From Icerya purchasi (taxonomy: Eukaryota; Arthropoda; Insecta; Hemiptera; Monophlebidae), in contig CM077115.1 of assembly GCA_039619475.1 (NCBI GenBank), positions 307,534,734 to 307,598,733 of the forward strand: a stretch of 64,000 nucleotides of DNA. Direction: 5' to 3'. This document shows, piece after piece, positions 24,252 to 34,680 of this stretch. The first letter of the stretch is position 1. Each line of letters starts with the position of its first letter. The position numbers and the translations under genes were made by a program. The notes beneath the pieces were generated by a model, which saw only the letters and a list, made by a program, of their open reading frames with translations, did not search any database and was not told where the DNA came from.

Positions 24252-24840
24252 TTAACGCGCTGCTCGTTCAGAGCCAACGGCAATCTCCAATTCGTTGAAA
24301 ACCAACAGTAAGGTGCAATCTCCCTCGTTAAACAAGATGGTAGCTAAAAATTTTGCAACTTCCATGGATTTCAATCCACGACGCAAATGCTTGGGAGCCA
24401 AACGCAAAATTGTTGGATTGAAACTTTCGTTTGCATTTTGTGGGTGGCCATCTAAACATCTTGCCAGCAAGTCTTCTCTCGACATATCTTCAGACACAGG
24501 TAATAGTTCTTTCTGCACGTCGGCATGTAATGGAATAAGGTGAGTTTCGGGCTTAGTTTCAAGAGTTTTAGCCTGCTGCCATTTGCACCAGCTTTCAATG
24601 CCCGTTGGACGCTTCTCGTGTCGACGATTTTCATCTGCCATATGGTAGAACGTAGCCCAAATGGCTTTCTTCATGTCTTCGACGCTGTTAATATTTCTTT
24701 GAATTGCTAATTCATGGTGCGTGCTCAATTTTTTATGAAAGTTCAGTCAGTTTACGTTTTCCGCCGAGTTTTTAACTTTTTTCACGCTTCAAAATCGAGT
24801 TCCTATTCTTTTTCGGACATGACCTATACACTCGCTTATG
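24252..24840 (-). pseudogene. Mutator-like transposase, C-terminal part
   Basis: An uninterrupted 158-residue frame (24252-24728) contains INSVEDMKKAIWATFYHMAD (about residues 13-32), ESWCKWQ (about 45-51), DVQKELLPVSEDMSREDLLA, and LDGHPQNANESFN followed by LRLAPKH. These are hallmarks of the Mutator-like transposase family common in arthropod genomes (ED..W...Q, LPIYEDLS...LL.RCL.G.TQN.NES.N...WRLAPK). Upstream, SECIGHVRKRIGTRF (24794-24838) and LGGKRKLTE belong to the same domain but are separated by a stop and a frameshift. The catalytic N-terminal half is absent. The open 158 residues are therefore a surviving fragment, not a functional gene. Confidence 0.7.
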
Positions 24841-25000
24841 ACAACTACTTGTTCGTCGCTATAGTGATGAACATTGACAGGAGCTGCATTTAAATGTATC
24901 ACCTTTAGGAAGCGAAGGGGTTTTTTTTTCAATAAATTTTTGCTATACGTGTCGAAAAGCAAAAGCAAAAACTGATGCTAACCGACGCTGTTTTGAAATA

Positions 25001-25390
25001 CGCGGTATGTTCAATAAGTAACATGCCTCGACTTGTTTCACGTCCGCTGTTTAGTAAAACTGCGTGAAAGTTACGTAGGAGGAAAAGGAGGGATATACGA
25101 ACATAATGTCGTTTGTCGTGTTCTAATCTGACCAGTAAAACTTCTATACAGGCGCGTGAGAAATATGTTAGTGAACGTTTGAAATCGAGCAAGTTGCGAG
25201 ATACGTGCAATCGGCAAATTTTTGACAGCTGAAGAAGTTGTAAGTACAGAAATTTATCGCTGACTGTGCGTAGTATACGATGCAAATAGCGTTATGACGC
25301 GAACAGTGTGTGTACGAATGGATCACGGTGTTTGAAGAAGGAAGAACAAATATACATAATGAGTATTGGAGCACGCTCCGTTTCATAGCC
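25001..25390 (+). pseudogene. mariner-family transposon fragment: left TIR and N-terminal transposase
   Basis: The 5' end begins after a TA dinucleotide (24999-25000) with CGCGGTATGTTCAATAAGTA, typical of a mariner terminus. From about 25207 one frame reads AIGKFLTAEEVVSTEIYR, a stop, then LCVVYDANSVMTRT. After a frameshift it reads YEWITVFEEGRTNIHNE. This is the helix-turn-helix N-terminus of mariner/SETMAR-type transposases (FL...G....EI...L...YG...........W...F..GR..I.D). The catalytic DDD domain and the right terminus are absent. It sits inside the Mutator-like element, so it inserted later. Confidence 0.65.
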
Positions 25391-25534
25391 GTGTAGCGTG
25401 CGAATGACTTTGAATTTCGTTTTGATATTTATCACGAGCATATTTTTGAATAGTTACGCCGACAATATATGAAACCAAAAAACAAAAAAAATCTATTTTT
25501 TGAAGTGTCTAATGTGGTTTCCCCCTTAAGATAC

Positions 25535-27770
25535 GTTGCGTAATTTGGTCAACTTCTAAGTTAAATAGAAATTCTTCAAAGTAAACACATTATTTTGCTT
25601 AAATTATTCAATTTCATCTAACTTTTCTCGATATTCGCCGTGCCACTTTACGAACATAGCAAAAGGGACTTTACGTCATACGGGTAAAGTACTAGATCAG
25701 ACTTCAAAAAAAGTAATGTAACAATGATAACAAAATACCACGCTGGTCAGCACGAAAAATTCCATCATAAATAGAAAGGAAGAAAAATATCTTCACTTCG
25801 CCTAAAAGACTTTTTAAATAAATCAAAGTAAAAAAGCTAAATGGAAGCGCGCTCTAAACTTTCAGTTTGCGCGACAATTAGAAGCGGCGGAATGCGCGAA
25901 CAACAAAATTTCAACTTACTATTTATTATACTAACGTTGCTCAGAGTTCTGACGTCAGTTACAACTGCAGATCAACATGCGATGCCGCACGAATACTCCA
26001 AGTACCATCCGTTAGTCAGTAGGTATAGCCATTCTCGCAGAAATTAACCTTCCACAATACATCACAGTGTCCTGCTCGATTAGATGGGAAATTTTGGTAG
26101 CTTTTCCTCGGTGAAAGCGTGAATAGGAAATACCGTAAGTGATTTGATGCAGAATGGGTACAGAGGAAGAGTTTGATTTTAAAGAAGTCGATGCGTGATT
26201 AGGTTTGCGCGACTTTGACGCGAATGATCACACAATTTTTCTATGGTTTTGAAAAATCAGTTTAATCTACATACTGCAACAGCACAATGTTGGAACTAGT
26301 AAGAAATGTTCATATTAAATTCGCGATCGTGATGGTTATAAGTTTACCTTTAAATAGTAAAAACGTTCCACGTAGTATGTCAGGCACAAAGACCGCAGCC
26401 ATCAGACCCAAGATGAAGTAAAAAATTATGGTGACTCTCCTTCAGTTTGTCAATACAATAACAATATTTAACTAACGACTAAAACAAAAACAGACAGAGT
26501 TCACAATTTTGCAACTGAGAAAAAAGGCAAACAAAAAACGAGTAAAAAAAACAAAATAAGTAATAAAAATTACCCTTATATTAGCTCCCTCCTTAATTGA
26601 TAGAATATCAGTTATCTGCCGTTTATCAATTTTTAATTTTATTCTACATTTATATTATTTTTATTAGTTCCTTTATTCTTCTTTCAAAATAACATGTGCA
26701 AATGTTATGCGTCAATAATTGTATTCTATCTTTACCGCTTTCTTACGATCGTCTATATTATGAAAATTGTCCAAGTCAAGGGTCGAAAATATTCTAGTTT
26801 TTTGACGATGACGGACTTCCGCCGTTTGATATGCAATTTTAACAGTTCTTCGCCTTTCTGTTTTAGTATTTGTACCGCGAGACCATAGTTTTGAAATTAA
26901 AACAAAAGGGACCTTTATTATATTACGGCACAAAAACCAGCTTATTTAAATAATAAGCTGTTTCGGAAAAAAATGTACTAATTTCCGCTATACGCGGGAT
27001 ACACTGCGATAAAAAATACTAATAAGAATTAAACAGAATGTTTCCGATTGGATTCACTAAAGCATAAAACATAACGAACGTGATTAATACCGATTTATTA
27101 CTGCACACCTATTCCTTCTACTCGAAATACTTTTCGAATTTTATAAGGCTTTTCTTTTTTTTTTTATTTATTATAGTAATAATCATTGCAATAAATAAAA
27201 GTCGTAAAGATGACGTAAAATTTATATTCTGCAAAAATATTAATTTGCGTACAAACGATCTCGTTATTAGTCTAACTCTCGGGTTAAACAAAAATCCGTG
27301 TAATCTATATTCGATTTAGTTGTATCGTAATTATCGCGTTTTTTTTAAATCAAAAATTTTACAAAAATTGTTTGTAATAAAATAATCACGTTTGATTTTT
27401 GCTTTTACGACTATTTTATATTTATATATTTAATCGCGTTGCATTTAATATAAAAAAAAATCCGGTGATTTTCAACTATTACACAAAACCGACTACTAAT
27501 AAACTTTTTAACCGTGATTATTAATGTTTCTTTTAAGGAAGAAAATATTTATTTTTTCATTTATTAAAAAAAAAAAAAAAAAAAAATAGAACTCTTAATT
27601 ATTAATACAGATGATCCGAATCATTGCAACCTGCTTGAGGAGTCAAATTATTTCAGCGATTAATCAATTAAGGCGAAAAATTATTAATAACAAAAAAAAA
27701 AGTTTGATAATAATTTTTTAAACACAGTCAATGTGTGTGTGTGTGTGTAAATACAAATGACGGTACTGAC
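25535..27770. other. Presumed para intron 1, region next to exon 1
   Basis: Apart from the candidate ORF at 25841-26047, no coding signal is evident. It contains a near-perfect palindrome (26939-26961, CAGCTTATT...AATAAGCTG), an A run at 27564-27586 and a (GT)n tract at 27731-27748, which lies in the intron just 3' of the para donor. Confidence 0.5.
25841..26047 (+). CDS. Small ORF of unknown function with a signal-peptide-like segment
   Basis: This is a 68-codon frame. Residues about 24-42 are hydrophobic (FNLLFIILTLLRVLTSVTT), preceded by charged residues and followed by a polar His/Tyr/Ser-rich tail ending SHSRRN. It could be a secreted-peptide precursor or a first coding exon, because a donor-like AG|GTATAG occurs near 26020-26026. 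No family is recognised, the signal-like segment is far from the Met, and in sequence this AT-rich such frames arise by chance. Codon use is less AT-skewed than its surroundings. Function unknown. Confidence 0.15.
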   Translation: MEARSKLSVCATIRSGGMREQQNFNLLFIILTLLRVLTSVTTADQHAMPHEYSKYHPLVSRYSHSRRN

Positions 27771-27774
27771 CTGT
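27763..27774 (-). promoter_or_regulatory. para: Splice donor of para exon 1
   Basis: On the minus strand the sequence is GACAG|GTCAGTA, an excellent match to the metazoan 5' splice-site consensus. It is placed exactly where the insect para first coding exon ends. Confidence 0.85.
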
Positions 27775-28003
27775 CCCTCGGCACGTTTACGTTCAAGTTC
27801 TTTTTGTCTGACATGTTCCTCCTCTATACGTTGTTCGATGGCTCGCAATGATTCTCTAGTAAATGGACGGAATATACTCTTTTCCTCTGATAATGAAGAG
27901 TCGATTGACATCTTTTAGTGCCCAACGGTGCTAGAACCCAGCAGCAGCACACCCGCCACGCTTCTCGATTGCGGCAACGCATTCGGTAGCTTTCCAGTTT
28001 CTC
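27771..28003 (-). CDS. para: Voltage-gated sodium channel (para/Nav1) first coding exon with 5' UTR
   Basis: The coding part is 27771-27911: 47 codons starting [20 protein letters not shown] and ending in [11 protein letters not shown]. This matches the cytoplasmic N-terminus of insect para channels, where [15 protein letters not shown]...QKELE.KRAEG is nearly invariant and the first intron follows RAEGE/Q. The exon ends exactly at CAG|GTCAGT, a consensus donor, in phase 0. The start is supported by an in-frame TAA two codons upstream. The upstream 92 bases (27912-28003) are clearly less AT-rich than the flanks and probably 5' UTR; an AG before 28003 could be an acceptor, but its pyrimidine tract is weak. 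The channel carries action-potential sodium current in neurons and is the pyrethroid target. No further exon is recognised, so only about 2% of the protein is here. Confidence 0.85.
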
Positions 28004-28550
28004 CTATGACAATCAATTAATATCGTTCATAATTAATCTCTAATAGTTCTAAAGTTATTAATCACGTATCATATATTCAAAAATCCAGTAACAATAATAA
28101 TAATAATAATAATAATCAAAATCGTATATTATTAGTATCGCTACAAAACTATAAATGCACTGCTCAGCAGAAATAGAAAAGATAATAGTGAAATTTAAAA
28201 ACTTGCAATAAAATTCGAAATATATACAAAAATATAAAACCAGATAACAAAAAAATCATGTAAAATATAAACAAACCAAAATCCGATTTAAATATATAAG
28301 TAAAACGAAACTGAAGCTGAAAGTATCTTCCTGTAATAATAAATATTTAAATTTCAGTGCAGATGTACACGAGGTATTTATATAGAACGAATTTAAAATA
28401 TAACAAAATAATCCCAAACAAATGGTCTAAAAATAGAAACGAAACAAAATCCGATTTAAATATGTTATAACCGGTGTCTATATAAATAAACAAAACAAAA
28501 TCTGAAAGTATCTTCCCGTAATTACATATATATATATACATATATTTAAA
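28004..28550. other. Upstream flank of para exon 1
   Basis: AT-rich non-coding sequence with an (AAT)n tract (28092-28116) and a short (TA)n at about 28527-28545. A promoter or 5' UTR intron could lie here, but no initiator/TATA arrangement can be defended by eye. Confidence 0.35.
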
Positions 28551-28788
28551 TACAGGGTGCGGCAGCATAACTTCCTTTTTTAAAATGCGCCACTTTTTTT
28601 CACCTAAATTTTGTTAAAGAGAAATAATAACAGAAAATCGAAATAAAACTGCAAGAGAATACATATTGCCCCAATGGGGGATCTGGGGTATGTCATTTCG
28701 ATTTTCTGTTATTATTTCTCTTCAACAAAATTTAGTAGGAAAAAGTGGCGCATTTTAAAAAAAGGAAGTTATGCTGCCGCACCCTGTA
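28551..28788. mobile_element. Palindromic MITE with ~93-bp terminal inverted repeats, TA target site
   Basis: The outer sequence TACAGGGTGCGGCAGCATAA at 28551 is mirrored exactly by its complement ending at 28788. The arms (about 28553-28645 and 28694-28786) are nearly identical for about 93 bases, with a few indels and substitutions. They are separated by a loop of about 45 bases. TA at both boundaries fits a Tc1/mariner-superfamily target duplication. There is no coding capacity. The RNA or single strand would fold into one long hairpin. It lies about 550 bases upstream of the para exon 1 5' UTR. Confidence 0.85.
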
Positions 28789-28919
28789 TTAATATAAATA
28801 TATACGCGAAATATTTGTACATTAGAAGGAAAGATAAGAAAATGAAATGAAAGAAGGACAAACGGACACGATAAAGCGTACACGAACAACAAAGTAACAA
28901 ACGCAATAAATAACATTAA

Positions 28920-29170
28920 AAATAATAGAATGGAAATGGCGCGGCCATGTGTTTAGAGGTGAAAACCGATGGATCAATCTGTCAACATCATGGAAACCTG
29001 ATGGGAAACGAGCTTTAGGACGGCCGAAAAAACGTCGAATAGATGAAATTTAAAAATTTAGGGCAAATTAGCGGGAAGAAGCACAAGATCACGACGCTTG
29101 GAAAAAATTGGGAAAAGCTTTTTCGTCCAGCAAAGGGAATGATAATGGCTAAAGAAGAAGAAGAAGAAGG
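28920..29170 (+). pseudogene. Non-LTR retrotransposon ORF2 C-terminal tail with (AGA)n end
   Basis: One frame reads IEWKWRGHVFRGENRWINLS, then WKPDGKRALGRPKKRRIDEI, a stop, another stop, then EEAQDHDAWKKLGKAFSSS. This is the WAGH..R....RW......W.P.GKR..GRP..RW.D......G..W...AQDR..W pattern found at the C-terminus of RTE/CR1-like ORF2 proteins. The (GAA)n tract at about 29153-29169 is the simple-repeat 3' tail typical of this class. It is a different family from the copy at 3204-3500, judging by the protein text. Confidence 0.7.
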
Positions 29171-29174
29171 AGAA

Positions 29175-29519
29175 TAGTAGTAAAATTACATCAGTCTCAT
29201 AAATTTCGATAAAAATAATAAATAAATTAGAGAAATAAAATTAATAAAAGTGCACAGATTTAACGAAATAAAAACATAAATAAATAGTAGTGGGGTATTT
29301 ATATGGAAGCGAATAGTTACATATCAGCATGATGCTCACACGTTTATAAATTTCTGTAATAAGTTTCATGTTGTTCGTGAAAGTTCATGATTACTTTATA
29401 GTACATTACTTAAAATATTTAATTAATGTTCTGTTATTTCTGAGTTGTTCTTTTATTTGTTTTGGGGGTTTGTTAAATAAATTGCTACACATATTCAACT
29501 TGCGGTCTTGTGCGATATT

Positions 29520-29569
<50 letters not shown>

Positions 29570-30135
29570 TAGCTCATTCCTCGTATACCAATCTCGTCGT
29601 TTCATTTCTCTCTTCTAACTGAAAAAGTTTTTCATTTTTCATAATAAACGATAATATACTAATTTTATACATACCTCTCTGACGCGTTATTATTATTGTT
29701 GTTAGACTCGTCTTTAATTATTCTTGGGAGTTTTAAATATAGATCTTTGTAAACACTTTACCAGTTTAAAATGGTGTTTTACGACATTTCCTCGATAAAT
29801 AATGCCTTCGTTAGAACGAGTGGTTTTACTCAACATATATAAGTTAGCTCCGTATATGTACTGTAATGACCTTAATAGTTCGCATATAAAAAAAAGATGA
29901 GAAGGAGAATATATATTAAAAAAATAATAATAATAATAATACCATATTTTTTTTTTTTTTAACAAGATTATAGTCGCCAGATTCGGAAATGAAGAGAAGC
30001 AAGAGCTAAGATTATAGGCCATTTGGCCACTATTTGTCATTTATCTGTTTTTAATCACTTATCCGCAACATTTTTTAATCTTAAATTCTTCTTCCATTTT
30101 TCTTGACAATGTTTAACTATTTACTTGGATCTTTT
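29175..30135. other. Non-coding stretch with (TA)n
   Basis: No gene recognised. (TA)n at 29523-29566 and an (AAT)n tract near 29924-29941 are the only distinct features. Confidence 0.5.
29523..29566. repeat. (AT)22 microsatellite
   Basis: Pure alternating TA tract of about 44 bases. Confidence 0.95.
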
Positions 30136-30139
30136 GTTC

Positions 30140-31098
30140 GCCGAGATACTCCCAGTGGCCAGTTTACGTAGTCTCCGTGCGAAATAACCATACCGCCCAA
30201 ATCGCTCGTGCAGAATATTCATATGCTCCGTGTGGCCTGTACCGCTATCCTGTTGGAACCACGTGTCGTCGGTATCCATATCATTCGGTTTGGGCCACAA
30301 AAAGTTGCTTATCAGCGATCAGCAGCGCTCGTCGTTGTTATGGCAGTGCTAGTTTCGTTTCGGAAGAAGTACAAACTGATGATTCCGCCAGACCAAAATC
30401 CATACCAAACATTGTCTTTCTCGGGATGCATTCTCGTGTATCACGCGTGGATTGATATCGTCCCAAATCCGATAATTTTGCTTGTTCGCTCACCTGTTCA
30501 TCCGAAAATAGGCCTCGTTACTAAATATGATTTTTTGACTCATTTGGGTCAACTTCCAATTGTTCCAGAGACCGATCAATGAACACAGGACGTTGTCTAT
30601 GATCGTTTAAGCTTTTGGATTGGTCAAATTTTATGCGGATGCAAAGTTCGGACACAAAATTCGCCAAATTGAAGTTGCAAAAAGGCCAAGTTCCTACGAA
30701 CGACGAGAAATTGCCCGCCTTATGGGGTTTTCCCGGCCACTCTCACGCACAGTGGCGATGTTTTTGGCAGACTTTGCGTTTCAGTGACGTACCGGTATTG
30801 ACTGATCATCTATCGAATCGGCTGACACCAGCCTGGCCACCGAACGTCAAATAATCGACTCGGCAGGACAATTGCGGCGAAGTTATAAAGAGGTCAATGC
30901 GTGAAACGTTTTTCGGACGGAGCACTGATTTCAAAAATAAAATTTGATGATTTACATACGCTGTTCAACGCTATAATCTATCATTGGTGATTTGCCATAT
31001 ACTAGTAAACAATTTCACACGGCGAATTTGACAGATGTAACTTCAACAACATGGCTGCTGTAACATGACAAATTTCGAGCGTACCCATTGAAAGACCC
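30140..31098 (-). pseudogene. mariner-type (IS630-Tc1-mariner) transposon relic with most of the transposase
   Basis: Reading from a candidate ATG at 30984, the minus strand gives IDYSVEQRM, then in shifted frames SADSIDDQSIPVRH, SRRS.ELG and HHL-like text. The catalytic domain follows: FSDE (first Asp), NKQNYRIWDDINPRVIHENA, then after stops MDTDDTWFQQDSGTGHTEHM (second Asp, QQD). It ends at VNWPLG, where the family has VNWPPRS.DLTPLD. The third catalytic Asp and the 3' end are missing. The candidate 5' terminus is GGGTCTTTCAATGGGTACGC reading down from 31098, preceded by TA. There are at least five stops or frameshifts, so it is long inactive. The family is widespread in ants, bugs and other insects. 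Confidence 0.75.
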
Positions 31099-31099
31099 T

Positions 31100-34000
31100 A
31101 TTCCAACTTTTCATTTAATTATTTTTCTAATATTTTATTACTTGTTTACGAACGTAGGCTCCTTTTTTTTTTTTTTTTTCTAGAAGAAGTTAGGTTGAAC
31201 TGGTATTCATCTGCAAATAGTTTTCATATAATGTGTTAAATTTTGGCATTTTATAATTTTTTTTAAATTGGAGGAATATTTTTTTAGTATTACATTATTA
31301 AGGAGAAGAGATGAAAAAGTTCTATTTTGCCAATAGCGTATTCTAGTGAATTTTTCTAATTGTTTTATTTGCGAGTTAATTTTATTCTTTTATCTTCAAT
31401 AAAAATTGTTATACAACACTTTCGATAAATTACTGTAATTTTTTCTACGCATTCAATTCTTATATTGTTTTTGTCCGGATCAACATCATCGTTCCTATAC
31501 TGAGACGTAGTGCTTTGTTTCATATTATTTTCATTTTTCCCCCAATTAAACAGAGTGAGATATCTGTGAATATCGTACCAAAATAAATGAATAATATTCT
31601 CGATTAATATTGAGTACCCCGGTGATCGAGACTTGCTCGGATTTATTCCCAACTTGCAGATCGGTTAAATTATTCACGAGTAGTTTCATAATCATTTAAG
31701 AATACAACAATAATCGCGTAATACGAAAGTTATCTTTACCGAATTTTTCAGTTTTAAAGGCGTATTTTAGTTTGCGTAATGTTTCGAAATGGCGCCATAT
31801 AAATACATCGCGAAATTTCAATTTCCCATTTAAATAAATAAATATTAACTTTTTATTAAACCCAAAATACAAGTTGGATCACTAACACGTAATCAATTTC
31901 TAGACCTCAAAACGTAAATAAATATATTCTATCACAAAACAAAAATATTATTTTATACCTTTAACTCTTTTTAGTTATCGTGGTAAATAAATGTATTATT
32001 CTACTTATTTATTTACTTATTGATATACGCCTCATATACAATTGAAGCTAGAGCCACGAATTTATGGTTTTTTAGCACGATAAATAAGCAAACCTTAAAA
32101 ATACGACGATCACTAAAACAAAAATTGCTCGTTCCGTAGAAGTTTCTCGACGATAAAACTTCGACCGATCGATTTTCAAACGCTAAAAAATTCGTGAATT
32201 TCATCAAAACTTATTAGAACCGTTTCCAAGAACCCAGTAACATACACAACACAACACAAGACAACACACACACACACACACACGTATATATATATAATTT
32301 TTTCTCATATTATATTATAAGATACAAGACGCGAACTTGTCACCGACATCATATTAACAAGAAGCCCTCAACGAAAACGTAACCAAGAGATAATAAGAAC
32401 CCGAAAGCAATGAAGGCAAAGAACCCTCCATTCGAAAGAAATCGAATTCAATAAATACGAGTACCAACACTAACAACCTGATTTTAAATATAATAGCTTA
32501 AATCTACGTTCAAACATTTTTCATTTAGTAAACACATATATTCATAAACCGAGAATGCCGATGATTTGATTGAACAAGTTTATTCTCATTATCGCGGTAC
32601 CTTCATCTTTCGGTTCATCTCTTACTCAAATGAATATCCATCCTGCTACTTGGAGTCTTCCCGCTCTCAGGAACATTCTGCATTTACCGCTGTTAATTGT
32701 TCGGAGGCAAATAACTTTTTTTCTACAACGACATTTTTAAACTTGGACAAGTTCACCAGACTAATATTTTTTTCACTACCCTTCGGCAAAATTTCACAAT
32801 ACCAGGATGTTGTTGATTGCGAACTTTTCAAAGTCTGTGATACACGTTTATATCATTCTCTGTGATCCGAATACCAGTTGCCTTTCAAATTTTATAATTA
32901 TATATATATATATACTTTTTTTTTAAATTAGGAGAATGACATCGTCTTTTTGATTTAACAATTGGAACAAATTAATAATGAGATTTTATTGTCAAGGGAT
33001 TTAGGTAATTTTATTATTGTTCGCCTCAACTTATCTTTAAATGATGTTTTAACATCTACAATTTCTTCTATCATTTTTATTTTTTAGTTTATGCATCTCG
33101 TCTTCGACAGAACTCAGACATCAGTTCAATCTTGAAAAAGAATAAAGATGATAGAAGTAGAAGGTAAGGAAAGAATTTACAGGGAATAGGAATTCAAAGG
33201 GAACGAATAAAACGAGAAGAACTCTAGTCGAAAGTACAATGTGATCCGCTTAGGAAAAATAAATGAAGAGAACAGAATGGAAAATTTAGATATGAGAAAC
33301 AAGGAGCATCAGACTACGCAGGTAGTCGAGATTATGAAACTTCAAAGAGAGAGAAAGTCAAAACTCGAGTAGAAAGTTAAATAGAGGCGCAGTAAGAGTT
33401 AAAACTAGAAAACAAGATGAGTACGGCATAATCTAGAATGAGAAGCTAAGAAAAAAGCAAAAATATTATTAGCTGCGAATAGGTGCTTAGTTAGTGCGAG
33501 CAGCGGAACTATTTTTAATTATACCTGGACTATAAATATGTGCAATTATTATTGAAACAGAGAAACGACAATTTTGTAGTCCAGGTTTACATAGTAATTA
33601 CGTACGGTTACAATAATTATTCTTCACTGAAAGTAAAATCTAACAATCATTAAAAATAAACAACTGTGAAGCTTACAAAGGCTAGTGTTTAGTGTACGAA
33701 TCAACAACTTAACCAAATGATAAACAAGAAAATTAGAACAGGTGATATTTACACGTTTCTACTAGCCCATGTTTACAAATATTCTTAAACGTTAATTTCA
33801 ATCTAAGTAATACTTAAGATTTTAATATTAAAAACTAGATCTACACTGAAACACACAAACTCCCAGTTCCCTTGAAATTGATGGCAACCTCAAAAGTAAT
33901 ATGTGAACGAGAAACTATGTATATAACATTAAATAAAAACAATAAACATAACTGGTGTATAAAAAGTAATAATAATATAAGTATTATATTAATCATGACA

Positions 34001-34680
34001 GTAGCAATACCATAAACAATAGTGAAATAAATCTATTGGATACATTAATAATAGAATAATAAAAAGATTATTGCAGTAATATTATAATTAAATTATACTA
34101 ATAGTGTTATAAAATATTCATTATAGTCATAAGATAACGCTAATAGTAAAAATATCATAATCGAAATGAACTATAAATGAAACTAATTAATATATAGGTT
34201 TAAGTTAAATTAAATTAAATTTAGATACCATTTAATAGCGAAGTAAATGAAGTGATATATTTCGAATAAGTCGATTTTATCGAACATAAATACTTAGAAA
34301 AACAGTTGCCCTAAAATCTACCGGTATGTGAAAGTTTTTCTGTAGAAAAATTATAATGTAAATAAAGCGAAATCTAGATTCTAATTTTTTAGATGAACAT
34401 TCGCTGAATTATTGTTTCTAATGCTTGAATGACCAAAAATGACTTCTGTTGGCAGATCGATTACAATTGTGGGGGGAGGGGGAATAAATCACAGATAAGT
34501 GCAAAATATTCTATAATTAAAAGATTAGGAAAAAAGGAAAAATGGCTCGCAGAACCTTTTGATAACTGAATCTGTGGGGAAATTTGAGAGCGGAAGAAAT
34601 GAAAAAGATGGCACTACGCAAAACAGTCACAACGCACTATTATATAAAAACTTGAGCAAAAGCAGAAATCTACAAAAAGT
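31100..34680. other. Non-coding AT-rich stretch
   Basis: No gene recognised. It contains a T run (31163-31179), (CA)n at 32264-32282 and a 10-bp inverted repeat ACCTGGACTA/TAGTCCAGGT (about 33522-33585) with a loop of about 45 bases. The open frames 32566-32865 and 34559-34861 have no recognisable domain. Confidence 0.45.

Larger units (their letters stand above)
23570..25525 (-). mobile_element. Mutator-like (Phantom-type) DNA transposon with short TIRs, interrupted by a mariner
   Basis: The left end starts GGGGGAAATCACACTAG (23570). The right end, read on the minus strand from 25525, starts GGGGGAAACCACATTAG: 15 of 17 bases match. TTAAG directly flanks each end (23565-23569 and 25526-25530), a candidate short target duplication; TTAA alone would also fit. 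Inside is a Mutator-like transposase fragment on the minus strand (24252-24840) and a foreign mariner piece (25001-25390). A G6-TAA-C6 hairpin with CTCGTGTGG on both sides lies at 24068-24096. The element is about 1.96 kb and lacks the N-terminal transposase, so it is non-autonomous. The Mutator assignment rests on the protein; the ends were matched by eye. Confidence 0.6.

Noticed and set aside
24999..25390. SETMAR-like host gene
   Set aside because: The protein text is a mariner transposase N-terminus with a stop and a frameshift, next to a mariner-style terminus. No SET domain is present.
33522..33585. 10-bp inverted repeat ACCTGGACTA/TAGTCCAGGT
   Set aside because: Too short and isolated to define an element. 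Such pairs are expected by chance at this scale.
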